Source of the DNA: Strongylocentrotus droebachiensis
Lineage: Eukaryota > Echinodermata > Echinoidea > Camarodonta > Strongylocentrotidae
DNA length: 64,000 bases
Reading direction: 5' to 3'
Assembly (NCBI GenBank): GCA_035222895.1
Contig: JAVYIG010002733.1
Location: forward strand, 62,001-126,000
Below are positions 1 through 12,698 of the stretch, one piece after another (the first letter of the stretch is position 1; every line of letters begins with the position of its first letter). Under the pieces are notes generated by a model. That model made no database searches, was not told where the DNA came from, and saw only the letters and a program-made list of their open reading frames with translations. The position numbers and the translations under genes are program-made.

Positions 1-1875
1 TGGCGCCAAAATCTATTTTTAATTTTAGGATGGGCGGTGAAGACTGTAAACACTGTTTATACGAGTCTTGATTTATTATGGATAATCTAGATAGCTGTAT
101 ACAGCTTTGAATATTAAAAACTCTGGCTCTTCTACCGTGGAAGAAGAGTACAGTGTATATGCGCTTTTGGATTTCCAGCTTGGTCAATAGACTGTGCCGC
201 CATTAATCGTCAATGCCAGTCCCTCGAATATGGCTTAAACTACTTGACAAAAGCATTTTGAAATGATCTTGTAGGCAGTTTATTCGTGTTATCAACTAGA
301 AAGTTTAAGGGGGGGGGGGGGAATCGACGTTTTGGGAATCAAAGGAAGATTCGGTTTAAACTTATTTGATAGATAAATTCAAGAATCGAAATAAAAAAAT
401 GAAATAAGTTTGTATGAAAGACAGCATAGAGGCAATGAAGAACTTAACATGACAACGGTACACTGTAATGAGGGGGCGTGCCCCCACTTATTTATTGTTG
501 TCACAACTTTCTGTCTTGCATAGAGTTATTCAGTGACTGCAGTGTTTTGTTCGTTTGTTTTTTGAATTAATTTAGCCTGACCAAACGACGCCATGATATA
601 TGAACTTCACGATCAACACTAAAAAATGACTTTCAGACAAAATTTATAAAATACAGCTTCAGTGCTGGATATCAAATGTACCTTTCATATGGCATTTTTA
701 GAATTTAATTCGGTGACAGATCGCTGTTGTTTGGGGAATTATTCGATTTACTCAAAACATAATACTCGATAAACTCACTTCAAGCGACAAGCACGTTCAT
801 GTAGTCAAATTTAAAGTGACCTTTCAAAAATATAACCGCCAACGTCATAATGACATCACAAACGCCAACGGCATGAATCGAAATCATATTTTAATTAGAA
901 CTGGAAAATCTATGGAGGGGATTATCACAATCCACATATTTGTAATTGAAATCAGTTAAGCATGGTATTTTGCATGAGTATTTCTTCTATTGCTCTGACA
1001 GGTTTAAGTGTTCTAATGAAAATTGCAATTTGGGAATTTGATTCCTGTGAAAATCTACAACTACACACAAACCAGGAAAAGAAATGGGACAAAACTTGTA
1101 TTTACATACAATGTTTCAAAGATGATGCTTTCATAATGACATTTGAAACGGGAAAATAATTCTTTAGAAGCTTTTAAGTATGTGTATATTTATTTCATTT
1201 GCTTAGGATATTTGTTTCCATTCCCCTAATCAATAAAGTGAAGCAACGAACCCAAAGATTTCCTCTAAGTACTAGTAATAATCTTTCCTTTTAGAACTGA
1301 ACAACTTGAGAGAAATTGTATCAATTCATATTCAACAAATTAATCAAGTTTATGACAACCAGTTAAATTGATTTGAGGAAAAATACAGAGAATAATGAAC
1401 AAAATTGAGAACTAGAATAAGATAGTAATTGGAAATTGTGGAGGAGTCTACAGGGAAGCGTATATCTTGTATAATGTAGACCTCTCCCTATAGACTATAT
1501 ACATCTAAACAAAAAGAAACTTTAAGTAAACAATATAATGTTTTAGCTAAGCAAATTAACACAAAAATCCATGATATATATTATGTGCACTTTATACAGG
1601 TGAAAATACAGACACAGTTACCGCATGGTACAAAATACGTATTATGTATAGAGACAAGAGATGTAAACCAGACAAAATATAGAGTCGATAAATCAGTGTT
1701 ACCTGGTTGTGCAATATGATATCCCTATTACTGTGCTGTAGACTGGACTGAGTTTGTCACTTTCGTTCTTCTCTTTTTTCGTTATTGTTTTAAATGTTGT
1801 TGTTGGTTTTTTAAAGCTAATGTGGTTTCTACTTACTTTCTTTTATCTTATATTTCTCTCTTTTTTTTAATGCAG
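1..1875. other. Upstream region or intron, no supported gene
   Basis: AT-rich sequence in which I see no supported exon. A 65-codon open frame at 962-1159 has no domain signature or convincing splice context. The missing 5' part of the protease gene (signal anchor and cytoplasmic tail) is expected at or beyond this side. A G run lies near 309-321. Confidence 0.5.
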
Positions 1876-1908
1876 GAAGGTCATCAGATTCAGAATATTA
1901 CGATATAG
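1876..1908 (+). CDS. Protease exon: short linker before SEA (tentative)
   Basis: A 33-nt candidate exon between a TGCAG acceptor and a GTGAGT donor. In phase 1 it reads [10 protein letters not shown], an acidic linker, and leaves one G that joins correctly to the phase required by the next SEA exon. It is supported by splice sites and phase only. It is the most 5' exon I can defend. Confidence 0.45.
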   Translation, partial: EGHQIQNITI

Positions 1909-2098
1909 GTGAGTATCATTGGTGTACCACTTCTCATCTCAGCTCTCCTCTCATTTTTCGTTTCTCAGTTGACATCTCCCCCTTCTTCCTCCGCTTCTTC
2001 TATAGGTCACTTTTCCTATCCATTTATTTTCTACTCCTCTTCCCACTCATGTCTTCGCTTCCCCCTCGCTCTTTTTTTAAAACCCAGCTCTCTCTTTC

Positions 2099-2144
<46 letters not shown>

Positions 2145-5100
2145 GCTTTTCTCTTATATCTCTGGCTTTCTCTGTGTCTCTCAGGATTTCTCTCTGTCTC
2201 AGTAGTTCTGAGCATGTTTTCTGTTCCCTTTCTCCACTTCCCTCTCATCTCTCTGTTACCCCTCCCTTATTTTGGTGTCTGACAAAATAATATACGTAGT
2301 TGCGCGCTTACATTTAGTTCTGCTTTATATTATTTAGATACTTGTTTTTACTGCTATGGAAATGGAGATAAATGGTCCGGAAATCGGTAAAGTTGAACCC
2401 GAAATATTGCTTGTAAAATTAATCGTCCGGTTACAACAGTAGTTAAACAGGACCAATGGATCAAACGCGCCGATTACAATACATTAATTATATTCGTGTT
2501 CAAAGGAGGAGAACCGATGATTAAAATATACCTGCAGAATATCACTTATAGTGACCCCGTTATGGGTTTTGATGGCTTTAGAAGAAAGTCGAAACACTGG
2601 ACAATAAGCAGTTAATTGCGATCAAAATGGTGAAAATGAAAATAATTATGAGAGCAAAACTAATGAACTGAACAGATCAACAATTGAGAGACATTTTATG
2701 TCTGGTCTCAGATGAATCTACTATTAGCCAAATGAATAAATATTCTAATAAGAAGGAAAAACATTTTGAAGGTAAGATCTTTCACCAATATTATTGTTTA
2801 TCAACTCTTCAGCTAGAGTTTTTTTTTCTCCAAATATAGACCCATTAACATTTTCCGTCTCAAGCCTTCCCTTTTTTCATATTTTGAGATTGTTTGTACG
2901 ATTTAAAAATATTTTTAGAATGGAATCATTTTGTCAAGTTAACTGAGCGTGTATGTCTTTTTAAAATAATTCATTAGCCTACGTAAATACACTTAAAGGT
3001 TTTTCCAAATATAGACCCATCAACATTTTTTTGTCTCGAGCCTTCCTTCTTTCAAATATTTAGGTTGTTTGTACGATTTAACAATATTTTTAGAAAGCAA
3101 TCACTTTGTCAGGTTAATTGAGCATGTATGTCTTTTATAAAGAATTCATAAGCCTACGTCAATATACTTAAGATCACCTTTCATACGCAGGAGTATTGTG
3201 ATATTGCTTCTACTGTAGGAAATAAAATATAATGTGAAAGCTATCAGAAAAGCCTCGAGGCATAATTTTTTTATAATTGTCTGGCGATCAAAATATTTGT
3301 TTTGCATTTTCTAAACCTGATTATTTCAGCGCCCCACTGGTCAGTCTCCATTTACACCCCGCCCACCTCTCTCTCCCTCTCTCCCTCTCTCCCCCTCTCT
3401 ATCTCTCCCCTTCCACGCCCCCATGTTCGTCTCCTTCTGTCTATCTCTCTCTCTCTCTCTCTGCCGCTCGCCCTCTCACTATTTCTTTCTCTCTCTCTTC
3501 TTCCTTTTTTCTTTTCTTCTTTTTCCCTCTTCCTTTTCTATATCTTCTTCTTCCTCTATAACCATCCTTTTCTTCTTCCTCTTCTCCCTCTTCATTATTA
3601 TAATCACCATCACTATCATTACCATCGCCAACACCACCATTGGTATCGCCGATTCTTTTCATGTCACGTATCATAGGTGAAATCAAACATTTCTTTTTAA
3701 TAATATAATTTAATTTAATTTAAATATCGAGAGTGTATCACAGGCTACTAAAATCTATAACAAACCATATCGAGATGCTGTATAATTATTTGGCTTCACC
3801 CTATTCTCTTACAATGTCTTTTTTTTGCACAGACAGAGTCTCCGCACTCGGGTCTATACGGATTGTCAATACAAATTTCACATCGGAACTGAATGAGAGC
3901 TTTTCAGCCGAGTATGTAGAGTTGGAATCCGCCTTCATTGTAACGGTAAGACAGTCACACAGTGCCAATCGTAATTTCTCATGTCAGGTAGGGGGGGGGG
4001 GGGGGGCTCATATGAATATACCCCCATTGAAGCTATACAGCGTGGGGGATACCCCTCTTTAGTTGATCTGTGCAAGGACCTATGATCTGTGTAAGATGTT
4101 CTGAACGCTGCTCGCTCGAATTCATCATGTTCATTGCACATTTTATCCAGGCATCCTCTATTTTCGTGTTTTTTCTTTTCACAAAGTCATTGGACAGATA
4201 TAGTGGATTTATGTACCCAGGCTCGGCTCTTCCTTGGGCGTCGAGACATTTGCTAGATGGGTTGGGGCCAAAGTATACGGTCCTGTATCCATCGAATTTT
4301 ATGACCATAATACGCAATGTCAGTCGCAGGGTAAAGCTTTTTAAAGGGAGATCGCCACAAAGTGCATTCTTAAAAAATTATTATTTAAAAAAATTATTAA
4401 AAAAAAAAATTAAACAAACAAAATCAATATTATCAAGTAAAGATACTAAGTATATATTGCTAAACATTCACAGACAACAAATGCTTATCTATCTTTCAGT
4501 CTCTCTTGTTTGAGTGCATCATCATTAATCGTCTTTTAAATATATAAATACACATAACTACTACAGCTACAAACAGTAATATATCTCCGGTTTCCAACTC
4601 ACAAACCCTGCTGCAACCTTGAACCAACCATTAATACAACACCCTAACCCTAACCCTTACATCAGCGTAAATGTAACCCTAACCTTTAAAACCAATTACA
4701 TCCCTAAACTTAAACCCGATTGCAACTTATGGCTCAACCCTAACCCTGTACTTTGGGCGGAATAAAGCCTGGAGCAATTGTCGCCAGAGCAACATTTTTG
4801 ATCATCCAATAAACATATCTATCCAACCATACATAGCTTTCCACAATAATTTAAGCCTTTTTTTGTTGGAACAATCATATTCTAAGCTCGAAAGCCTTGC
4901 TTCGCTCGTGGTATTCCAAGCACGTTGGTACATCATGGGCTCCGTAAGATGAAACTCGGCGGGGGTTATTCTGTACTTCGCAACCAATCTATGCATCAAG
5001 ACAGTCATGCTCTATTTCTCCTAGCTGCTTCTTCATCTTTCAATGGGTTTAGACACGGTGATTAATAGGACTACCCCAGACATTGCCAAACCCTGGATGC

Positions 5101-8100
5101 GATCATGATGATCAAAGTGCACTATTTCTGAGAAGTCAACCAACATGTTTTACTCCATTCCATAAGCCCTTAACAGTATGGGGGCATCGACAGGCGCGGA
5201 TCCAGGATTTCTTAGGGGGGGGGGGGCCCAAATTTGAAATTATGCGAGCCAAATATTGGTACATAATGGTGACCAGCAGTGATGTAATTAGGGGGGTGGG
5301 TGCAGGGAGGGGCGTGTTTCCACCCACCCTCCTCCGCGAAGTGCGGAAGCTTTGACATTTCGAGAAAGAAGACGATTCGTTGTGTCGTTTTATCGACTCC
5401 TAATCTTCGTCTAAATTCAGTTTCCCCCCTCCCGCGCAAAGCGCGAAAGATTTTACGTTTCACTAAATCTTTAGAGAAAGAAGACGATTCGTTGTACCGT
5501 TCTCGACTCTTAATCCTTGTCTAAATTTCGTCCCCCCCCCCTTTGACGTTTTATTAATTTTTTAGAGAAAGAAGACCAATCGTTGTAATGTTCTCGACTC
5601 TTAATCCTTGTCTGAATATCAAAAATGTTCTTTGTCTACACCCTTTTCTTCATACGTCCTCTTCCTTTTCACTCCTCTATTTTTTTGGCCGGCGTTTTTT
5701 GGGGGACCATACTGCCCCCCCTGGCTACGCGCCTGCGGTCAGATGAACATATTATGTTGATACCTTGTCCGCCCCGGAAGCTCAGGGGTTTAAGGCAATA
5801 ATTTACGGTCAGATTAGCACTCAGGGGTCCGCCTTAGGGCCCTCGGCGGGGTCCAGGGGCAGAGCCCCCGAAGTTCAGGGTTTTTAGACATTTAATTACG
5901 GTCAGATAAGCATTATTTTGATACCTAATTGTGACACTGGCAGGTCCCTAATTGGCGTGGGGTTCAGGTGTCGGAACCCCCGGAAGCCCAAGGGTTTTAG
6001 GCACTCAATTACTCTACATCATCGTATGGGAAATGTTGTTTCCACAGAGTTTTTGGATAATCTAATTACAAAAATAATGATAGCATTCAAGAGAGTGCGT
6101 TTCTATCTACTAGTGGGTGTTTTTAAAGTTTTTAATTTAGGCACAGGCTTTGGAGTTATAGTTTAATGGATTTTGTCTGACATTTTCTTGGGTTATGTAA
6201 AATGGATTTTAAGTTTAAAGATAATAGTCACGTTTGTATAGAGCTCCTATGTGTCTAAACGCCTTACATATTACCCCGGTCATTGGATTCCATTGCTAAC
6301 AAAAAGTCGTGTATAGGTTTACTAGGAGATCCTCTCCGAAGCCGCTATCAATGTTATTGGAGACAGTCGAGTTATGGTACGTTGTTCCTTAATCATGGTC
6401 TGTATAGCTTTTTGAGCAAATGCTGAACCGTGTATAATATTTTGATTATGATCTACGCGTAAAAACACATACACATATCAACATATAATTTAACTCGTGA
6501 TTAAAAATGTGGATTTTCTATACCTTCACATTTTGTCTCATTTACATATAGATAGAACTTTTCTTGGCCACAGAAACCAACTCTCCTTTAAACACAAGTG
6601 CCATATGGTATTACTTTATCTCCCATGTCATTGATGGTTATTAGGTGGTTTTTAAAGTTTTTAATTTAGGCACAGGCTTTGGAATTATAGTTTAATGGAT
6701 TTTGTCTGACATTTTCTTGGGTTATGTAAAATGGATTTCAAGTTTAAAGATAATAGTCACGTTTGTATAGAGCTCCTATGTGTCTAAACGCCTTACATAT
6801 TACCCCGGTCATTGGATTCCATTGCTAACAAAAAGTCGTGTATAGGTTTACTAGGAGATCCTCTCCGAAGCCGCTATCAATGTTATTGGAGACAGTCGAG
6901 TTATGGTACGTTTGGTCTATATAGCTTTTTGAGCAAATGCTGAACCGTGTATAATATTTTGATTATGATCTACGCGTAAAAACACATACACATATCAACA
7001 TATAATTTAACTCGTGATTAAAAATGTGGATTTTCTATACCTTCACATTTTGTCTCATTTACATATAGATAGAACTTTTCTTGGCCACAGAAACCAACTC
7101 TTCTTTAAACACAAGTGCCATATGGTATTACTTTATCTCCCATGTCATTGATGGTTATTGGGTGTTTTTAAAGTTTTTAATTTAGGCACAGGCTTTGGAA
7201 TTATAGTTTAATGGATTTTGTCTGACATTTTCTTGGGTTATGTAAAATGGATTTCAGGTTTAAAGATAATAGTCACGTTTGTATAGAGCTCCTATGTGTC
7301 TAAACGCCTTACATATTACCCCGGTCATTGGATTCCATTGCTAACAAAAAGTCGTGTATAGGTTTACTAGGAGATCCTCTCCGAAGCCGCTATCAATGTT
7401 ATTGGAGACAGTCGAGTTATGGTACGTTTGGTCTATTTAGCTTTTTGAGCAAATGCTGAACCGTGTATAATATTTTGATTATGATCTACGCGTAAAAACA
7501 CATACACATATCAACATATAATTTAACTCGTGATTAAAAATGTGGATTTTCTATACCTTCACATTTTGTCTCATTTACATATAGATAGAACTTTTCTTGG
7601 CCACAGAAACCAACAGTGATGTAATTGGCGGGGGGGTGCAGGGAGGGACGAGTTTCCCCCTCCCTCCTTCGCGAAGCGCGGAAGCTTTGACATTTCAATA
7701 AATTATTAGAGAAAGGAGACGATTCGTTGTACCGTTCCCAAAAATAATCCTCGTCTGAATTATGTCCCCCCCCCCCCCTCACGCGGAAGCTTTTACGTTT
7801 CATTAAATTATTAGAGAAAGAAGACGAATCGTTGTAACGTTTTTGACTCTTAATCCTTGTCTGAATTTCAAAATGTTCTTTGTCTACTCCCTTTTCCTTT
7901 TCACTCCTCTCTTTTTTTGGCCGGCATTTTTTTGGGGACCACCCCACCGCCCCCCTGGCTACGCGCCTGCGGTCAGATGAACATATGTTGATACCTTGTC
8001 CGACCCGGAAGCTCAGGGGTTTAAGGCAATAATTTACGGTCAGATTAGCACTCAGGGGTCCGCCTTAGGGCCCTCGGCGGGGTCCAGGGGCAGAGCCCCC

Positions 8101-11100
8101 GAAGTTCAGGGTTTTTAGACATTTAATTACGGTCAGATAAGCATTATTTTGATACCTAATTGTGACACTGGCAGGTTACTAATTGGCGTGGGGTTCAGGG
8201 GTCAGACCCCCCGGAAGCCCAAGGGTTTTAGGCACTCAATTACTCTACCTCATCGTATGGGAAATGTTGTTTCCACAGAGTTTTTGGATAATCTAATTAC
8301 AAAAATAATGATAGCATTCAAGAGAGTGCGTTTCTATCTACTAGTGGGTGTTTTTAAAGTTTTTAATTTAGGCACAGGCTTTGGAGTTATAGTTTAATGG
8401 ATTTTGTCTGACATTTTCTTGGGTTATGTAAAATGGATTTCAAGTTTAAAGATAATAGTCACGTTTGTATAGAGCTCCTATGTGTCTAAACGCCTTACAT
8501 ATTACCCCGGTCATTGGATTCCATTGCTAACAAAAAGTCGTGTATAGGTTTACTAGGAGATCCTCTCCGAAGCCGCTATCAATGTTATTGGAGACAGTCG
8601 AGTTATGGTACGTTGTTCCTTAATCATGGTCTGTATAGCTTTTTGAGCAAATGCTGAACCGTGTATAATATTTTGATTATGATCTACGCGTAAAAACACA
8701 TACACATATCAACATATAATTTAACTCGTGATTAAAAATGTGGATTTTCTATACCTTCACATTTTGTCTCATTTACATATAGATAGAACTTTTCTTGGCC
8801 ACAGAAACCAACTCTCCTTTAAACACAAGTGCCATATGGTATTACTTTATCTCCCATGTCATTGATGGTTATTAGGTGGTTTTTAAAGTTTTTAATTTAG
8901 GCACAGGCTTTGGAATTATAGTTTAATGGATTTTGTCTGACATTTTCTTGGGTTATGTAAAATGGATTTCAAGTTTAAAGATAATAGTCACGTTTGTATA
9001 GAGCTCCTATGTGTCTAAACGCCTTACATATTACCCCGGTCATTGGATTCCATTGCTAACAAAAAGTCGTGTATAGGTTTACTAGGAGATCCTCTCCGAA
9101 GCCGCTATCAATGTTATTGGAGACAGTCGAGTTATGGTACGTTGTTCCTTAATCATGGTCTGTATAGCTTTTTGAGCAAATGCTGAACCGTGTATAATAT
9201 TTTGATTATGATCTACGCGTAAAAACACATACACATATCAACATATAATTTAACTCGTGATTAAAAATGTGGATTTTCTATACCTTCACATTTTGTCTCA
9301 TTTACATATAGATAGAACTTTTCTTGGCCACAGAAACCAACTCTTCTTTAAACACAAGTGCCATATGGTATTACTTTATCTCCCATGTCATTGATGGTTA
9401 TTGGGTGTTTTTAAAGTTTTTAATTTAGGCACAGGCTTTGGAATTATAGTTTAATGGATTTTGTCTGACATTTTCTTGGGTTATGTAAAATGGATTTCAG
9501 GTTTAAAGATAATAGTCACGTTTGTATAGAGCTCCTATGTGTCTAAACGCCTTACATATTACCCCGGTCATTGGATTCCATTGCTAACAAAAAGTCGTGT
9601 ATAGGTTTACTAGGAGATCCTCTCCGAAGCCGCTATCAATGTTATTGGAGACAGTCGAGTTATGGTACGTTTGGTCTATTTAGCTTTTTGAGCAAATGCT
9701 GAACCGTGTATAATATTTTGATTATGATCTACGCGTAAAAACACATACACATATCAACATATAATTTAACTCGTGATTAAAATGTGGATTTTCTATACCT
9801 TCACATTTTGTCTCATTTACATATAGATAGAACTTTTCTTGGCCACAGAAACCAACAGTGATGTAATTGGCGGGGGGGTGCAGGGAGGGACGAGTTTCCC
9901 CCTCCCTCCTTCGCGAAGCGCGGAAGCTTTGACATTTCAATAAATTATTAGAGAAAGGAGACGATTCGTTGTACCGTTCCCAAAAATAATCCTCGTCTGA
10001 ATTATGTCCCCCCCCCCTCACGCGGAAGCTTTTACGTTTCATTAAATTATTAGAGAAAGAAGACGAATCGTTGTAACGTTTTTGACTCTTAATCCTTGTC
10101 TGAATTTCAAAATGTTCTTTGTCTACTCCCTTTTCCTTTTCACTCCTCTCTTTTTTTGGCCGGCATTTTTTTGGGGACCACCCCACCGCCCCCCTGGCTA
10201 CGCGCCTGCGGTCAGATGAACATATGTTGATACCTTGTCCGACCCGGAAGCTCAGGGGTTTAAGGCAATAATTTACGGTCAGATTAGCACTCAGGGGTCC
10301 GCCTTAGGGCCCTCGGCGGGGTCCAGGGGCAGAGCCCCCGAAGTTCAGGGTTTTTAGACATTTAATTACGGTCAGATAAGCATTATTTTGATACCTAATT
10401 GTGACACTGGCAGGTTACTAATTGGCGTGGGGTTCAGGGGTCAGACCCCCCGGAAGCCCAAGGGTTTTAGGCACTCAATTACTCTACCTCATCGTATGGG
10501 AAATGTTGTTTCCACAGAGTTTTTGGATAATCTAATTACAAAAATAATGATAGCATTCAAGAGAGTGCGTTTCTATCTACTAGTGGGTGTTTTTAAAGTT
10601 TTTAATTTAGGCACAGGCTTTGGAGTTATAGTTTAATGGATTTTGTCTGACATTTTCTTGGGTTATGTAAAATGGATTTCAAGTTTAAAGATAATAGTCA
10701 CGTTTGTATATAGAGCTCCTACACTGTAAAAAATAATTTGTTTATTGGTAATTTTTACGTATTTTTTCCATGTAGAATTTACTTTTAAACATTAGTTTTG
10801 CCACTTACGCGCTAAATTTAAGTCTTGCTAACTCAAACTTTCAATTTAGGAGAACATACGTGGAATATTTAAGTAAAATCAAATACATAAGAACTTTAAG
10901 TAATTTCAGCTTGTATTAATTTAGTAATTTTAACTCAAAATCAGAAATTATACGTATTACTCAAACAATTTATGTTGATTATTCTTATCTTTTTAAAGTA
11001 AGGACCGATGCAGTGCGTAATAGAAATATTTACATAATCTATGAATATTCATTAAGACCAAAATAAACTCTTTTTTAAATAAAACAATTCTTTTTTGTGG

Positions 11101-12663
11101 TTGAATGAAAATTTAAGGACTTTAAAACATTTACTAATTCTTTTAACATGGCTAAGCAAAGACAAGACAATTTTTAATTGTTACCCAGTTCAAAACAAAT
11201 CAAAACTTGATATTTCAGGAAATTGTCAACCAATTTTCCTTTTAAGATGCTACGATCAAGTATATATAAAATTTGGAGCCTTTCAATATGTGTCGAATTG
11301 AAGCGTATGTAATAGTTTGTGATGGTGGTAGATATATATATACGGTTAAATCTTAAATAGAAGTAGTGAATGATTAGTGGATGTTACTTGTTAGATTAGA
11401 TGGGGTACCAAATCGTGCAATATGTAATCCTATCATAGCTTTTTTTTTAATTATCTAAAATGATTACAATACTTAAATTATTTACGTTAATGTAACTCGA
11501 TTTAACTGAGTAAAAATTTATTCAGCAAAATAAGTAAATTCTACTTAAGATGCTGTAGGTAATATTTATTTAATAAAAATAAGGCAATTCTTTTCCTCAA
11601 TTTTATTGAGTTATTTCGACTATTATTTTTTACAGTGTATGTGTCTAAACGCCTTCGAGTATCCCGATCCCCACCGTTCCGCGAGCCCTGACATGTAGGC
11701 ATCTCAAGAAGCATTTCCTTGCCTGGCTGTAAATTTAGGAATTTGTCATTTTCCAACAAACGCATAAAAAAGTATAATATACTTAAAATTATGTCATTTC
11801 AGCATTATTTGTAAATCACCGTTATGGAATTAGAAATAAACCACATTTGAATTTTATTTCAAAGCCCCCCCCCCCCTCCCCTATCAGTACGCCAGTGCCC
11901 ACCCCCTCCCCCCCCGATCTACACCTTGTTGGCGGGAAAATTGCAACTGATATCCCTTACCTTTCTTCATTCTCTTTCTTTTTCTTTCCCTTTCTCTCCT
12001 CTTTCCCTTTCCCTTCCCTTCCTTCTTTCTCTTTTATGTTTGCTGGAGGAGAGCAAGGTCATTTTGGCCCCACCCCGCTCCACACATTGTTGGCGGGATT
12101 AACCGCAACTGATCTCCCTTTCTTTTCTACTTTTTCTTTCTTCTTCCTCTTTTTTGTTCCCTTTTAGCTCTCCTCTTTTAAGGCAAAGGCCTTTTTGTCC
12201 CCCCCCCCCCCCCCGATCCACAATCTGTTGGCGGGAAAATTGCAACTGATATCCCCCTTCTTTTGTTTTCTTCTTCCTCTTTTTTCCTTTCCTTTATCTC
12301 CTCTTCTTCTTTTATCTTTCCCTTTCCTTCCTTCTATTTTTATTTTTTGATTGGGGGGAGGCAACAGCCTGGGAGGCAAGTTCTTTTGCCCCACCTCCCC
12401 GATCTCCTTCATCCCTCTTTTCCTTTCTTCTTCGTCTTCTTTTTTCCCCTTTCTCTCCTCTTTCCCTTTCCCTTCTTTTCCCTCTCTCTGTCTCCTTTTT
12501 TTTGCGGGGGGGGGCCAAGGCCAGCTCGGCCCCCCCCCCCCCCCGTGGATCCGCGCCTGCTTTCGGCCCCCGATCTCCTTCTTCCCCCTTTTCTTTTTTT
12601 CTTCCTCTTCTTTCTTTCCCTTCTCTCCTCTTTCCCTTTCCCTTCTTTTCCTTTCTTCTCTCT

Positions 12664-12698
<35 letters not shown>

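Larger units (their letters stand above)
1909..3832. other. Intron with CT microsatellites and a local duplication
   Basis: Holds a (TC)n tract at about 2102-2142, a tandem duplication at 2820-3172 and a long CT-rich stretch at 3354-3570. Open frames here are low-complexity artefacts. Confidence 0.6.

Noticed and set aside
962-1159. 65-codon open frame
   Set aside because: No domain, signal-anchor or splice context; not needed by the downstream exon phase.
3946-3987. Longer version of the first SEA exon ending before GTAGGGG
   Set aside because: In frame, but adds 14 residues that break the SEA pattern; the donor at 3946 joins cleanly to the 68-nt exon.
5918-6166. 82-codon frame repeated at 8149 and 10388
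   Set aside because: Starts at a non-ATG codon, spans repeat junctions and is conserved only because the whole repeat is; no domain.
7534-7947. 137- and 154-codon minus frames in the tandem array (also 9722-10186)
   Set aside because: They cross G/C homopolymer runs that vary in length between copies, so the frame is not maintained; lysine/arginine-rich composition artefact.
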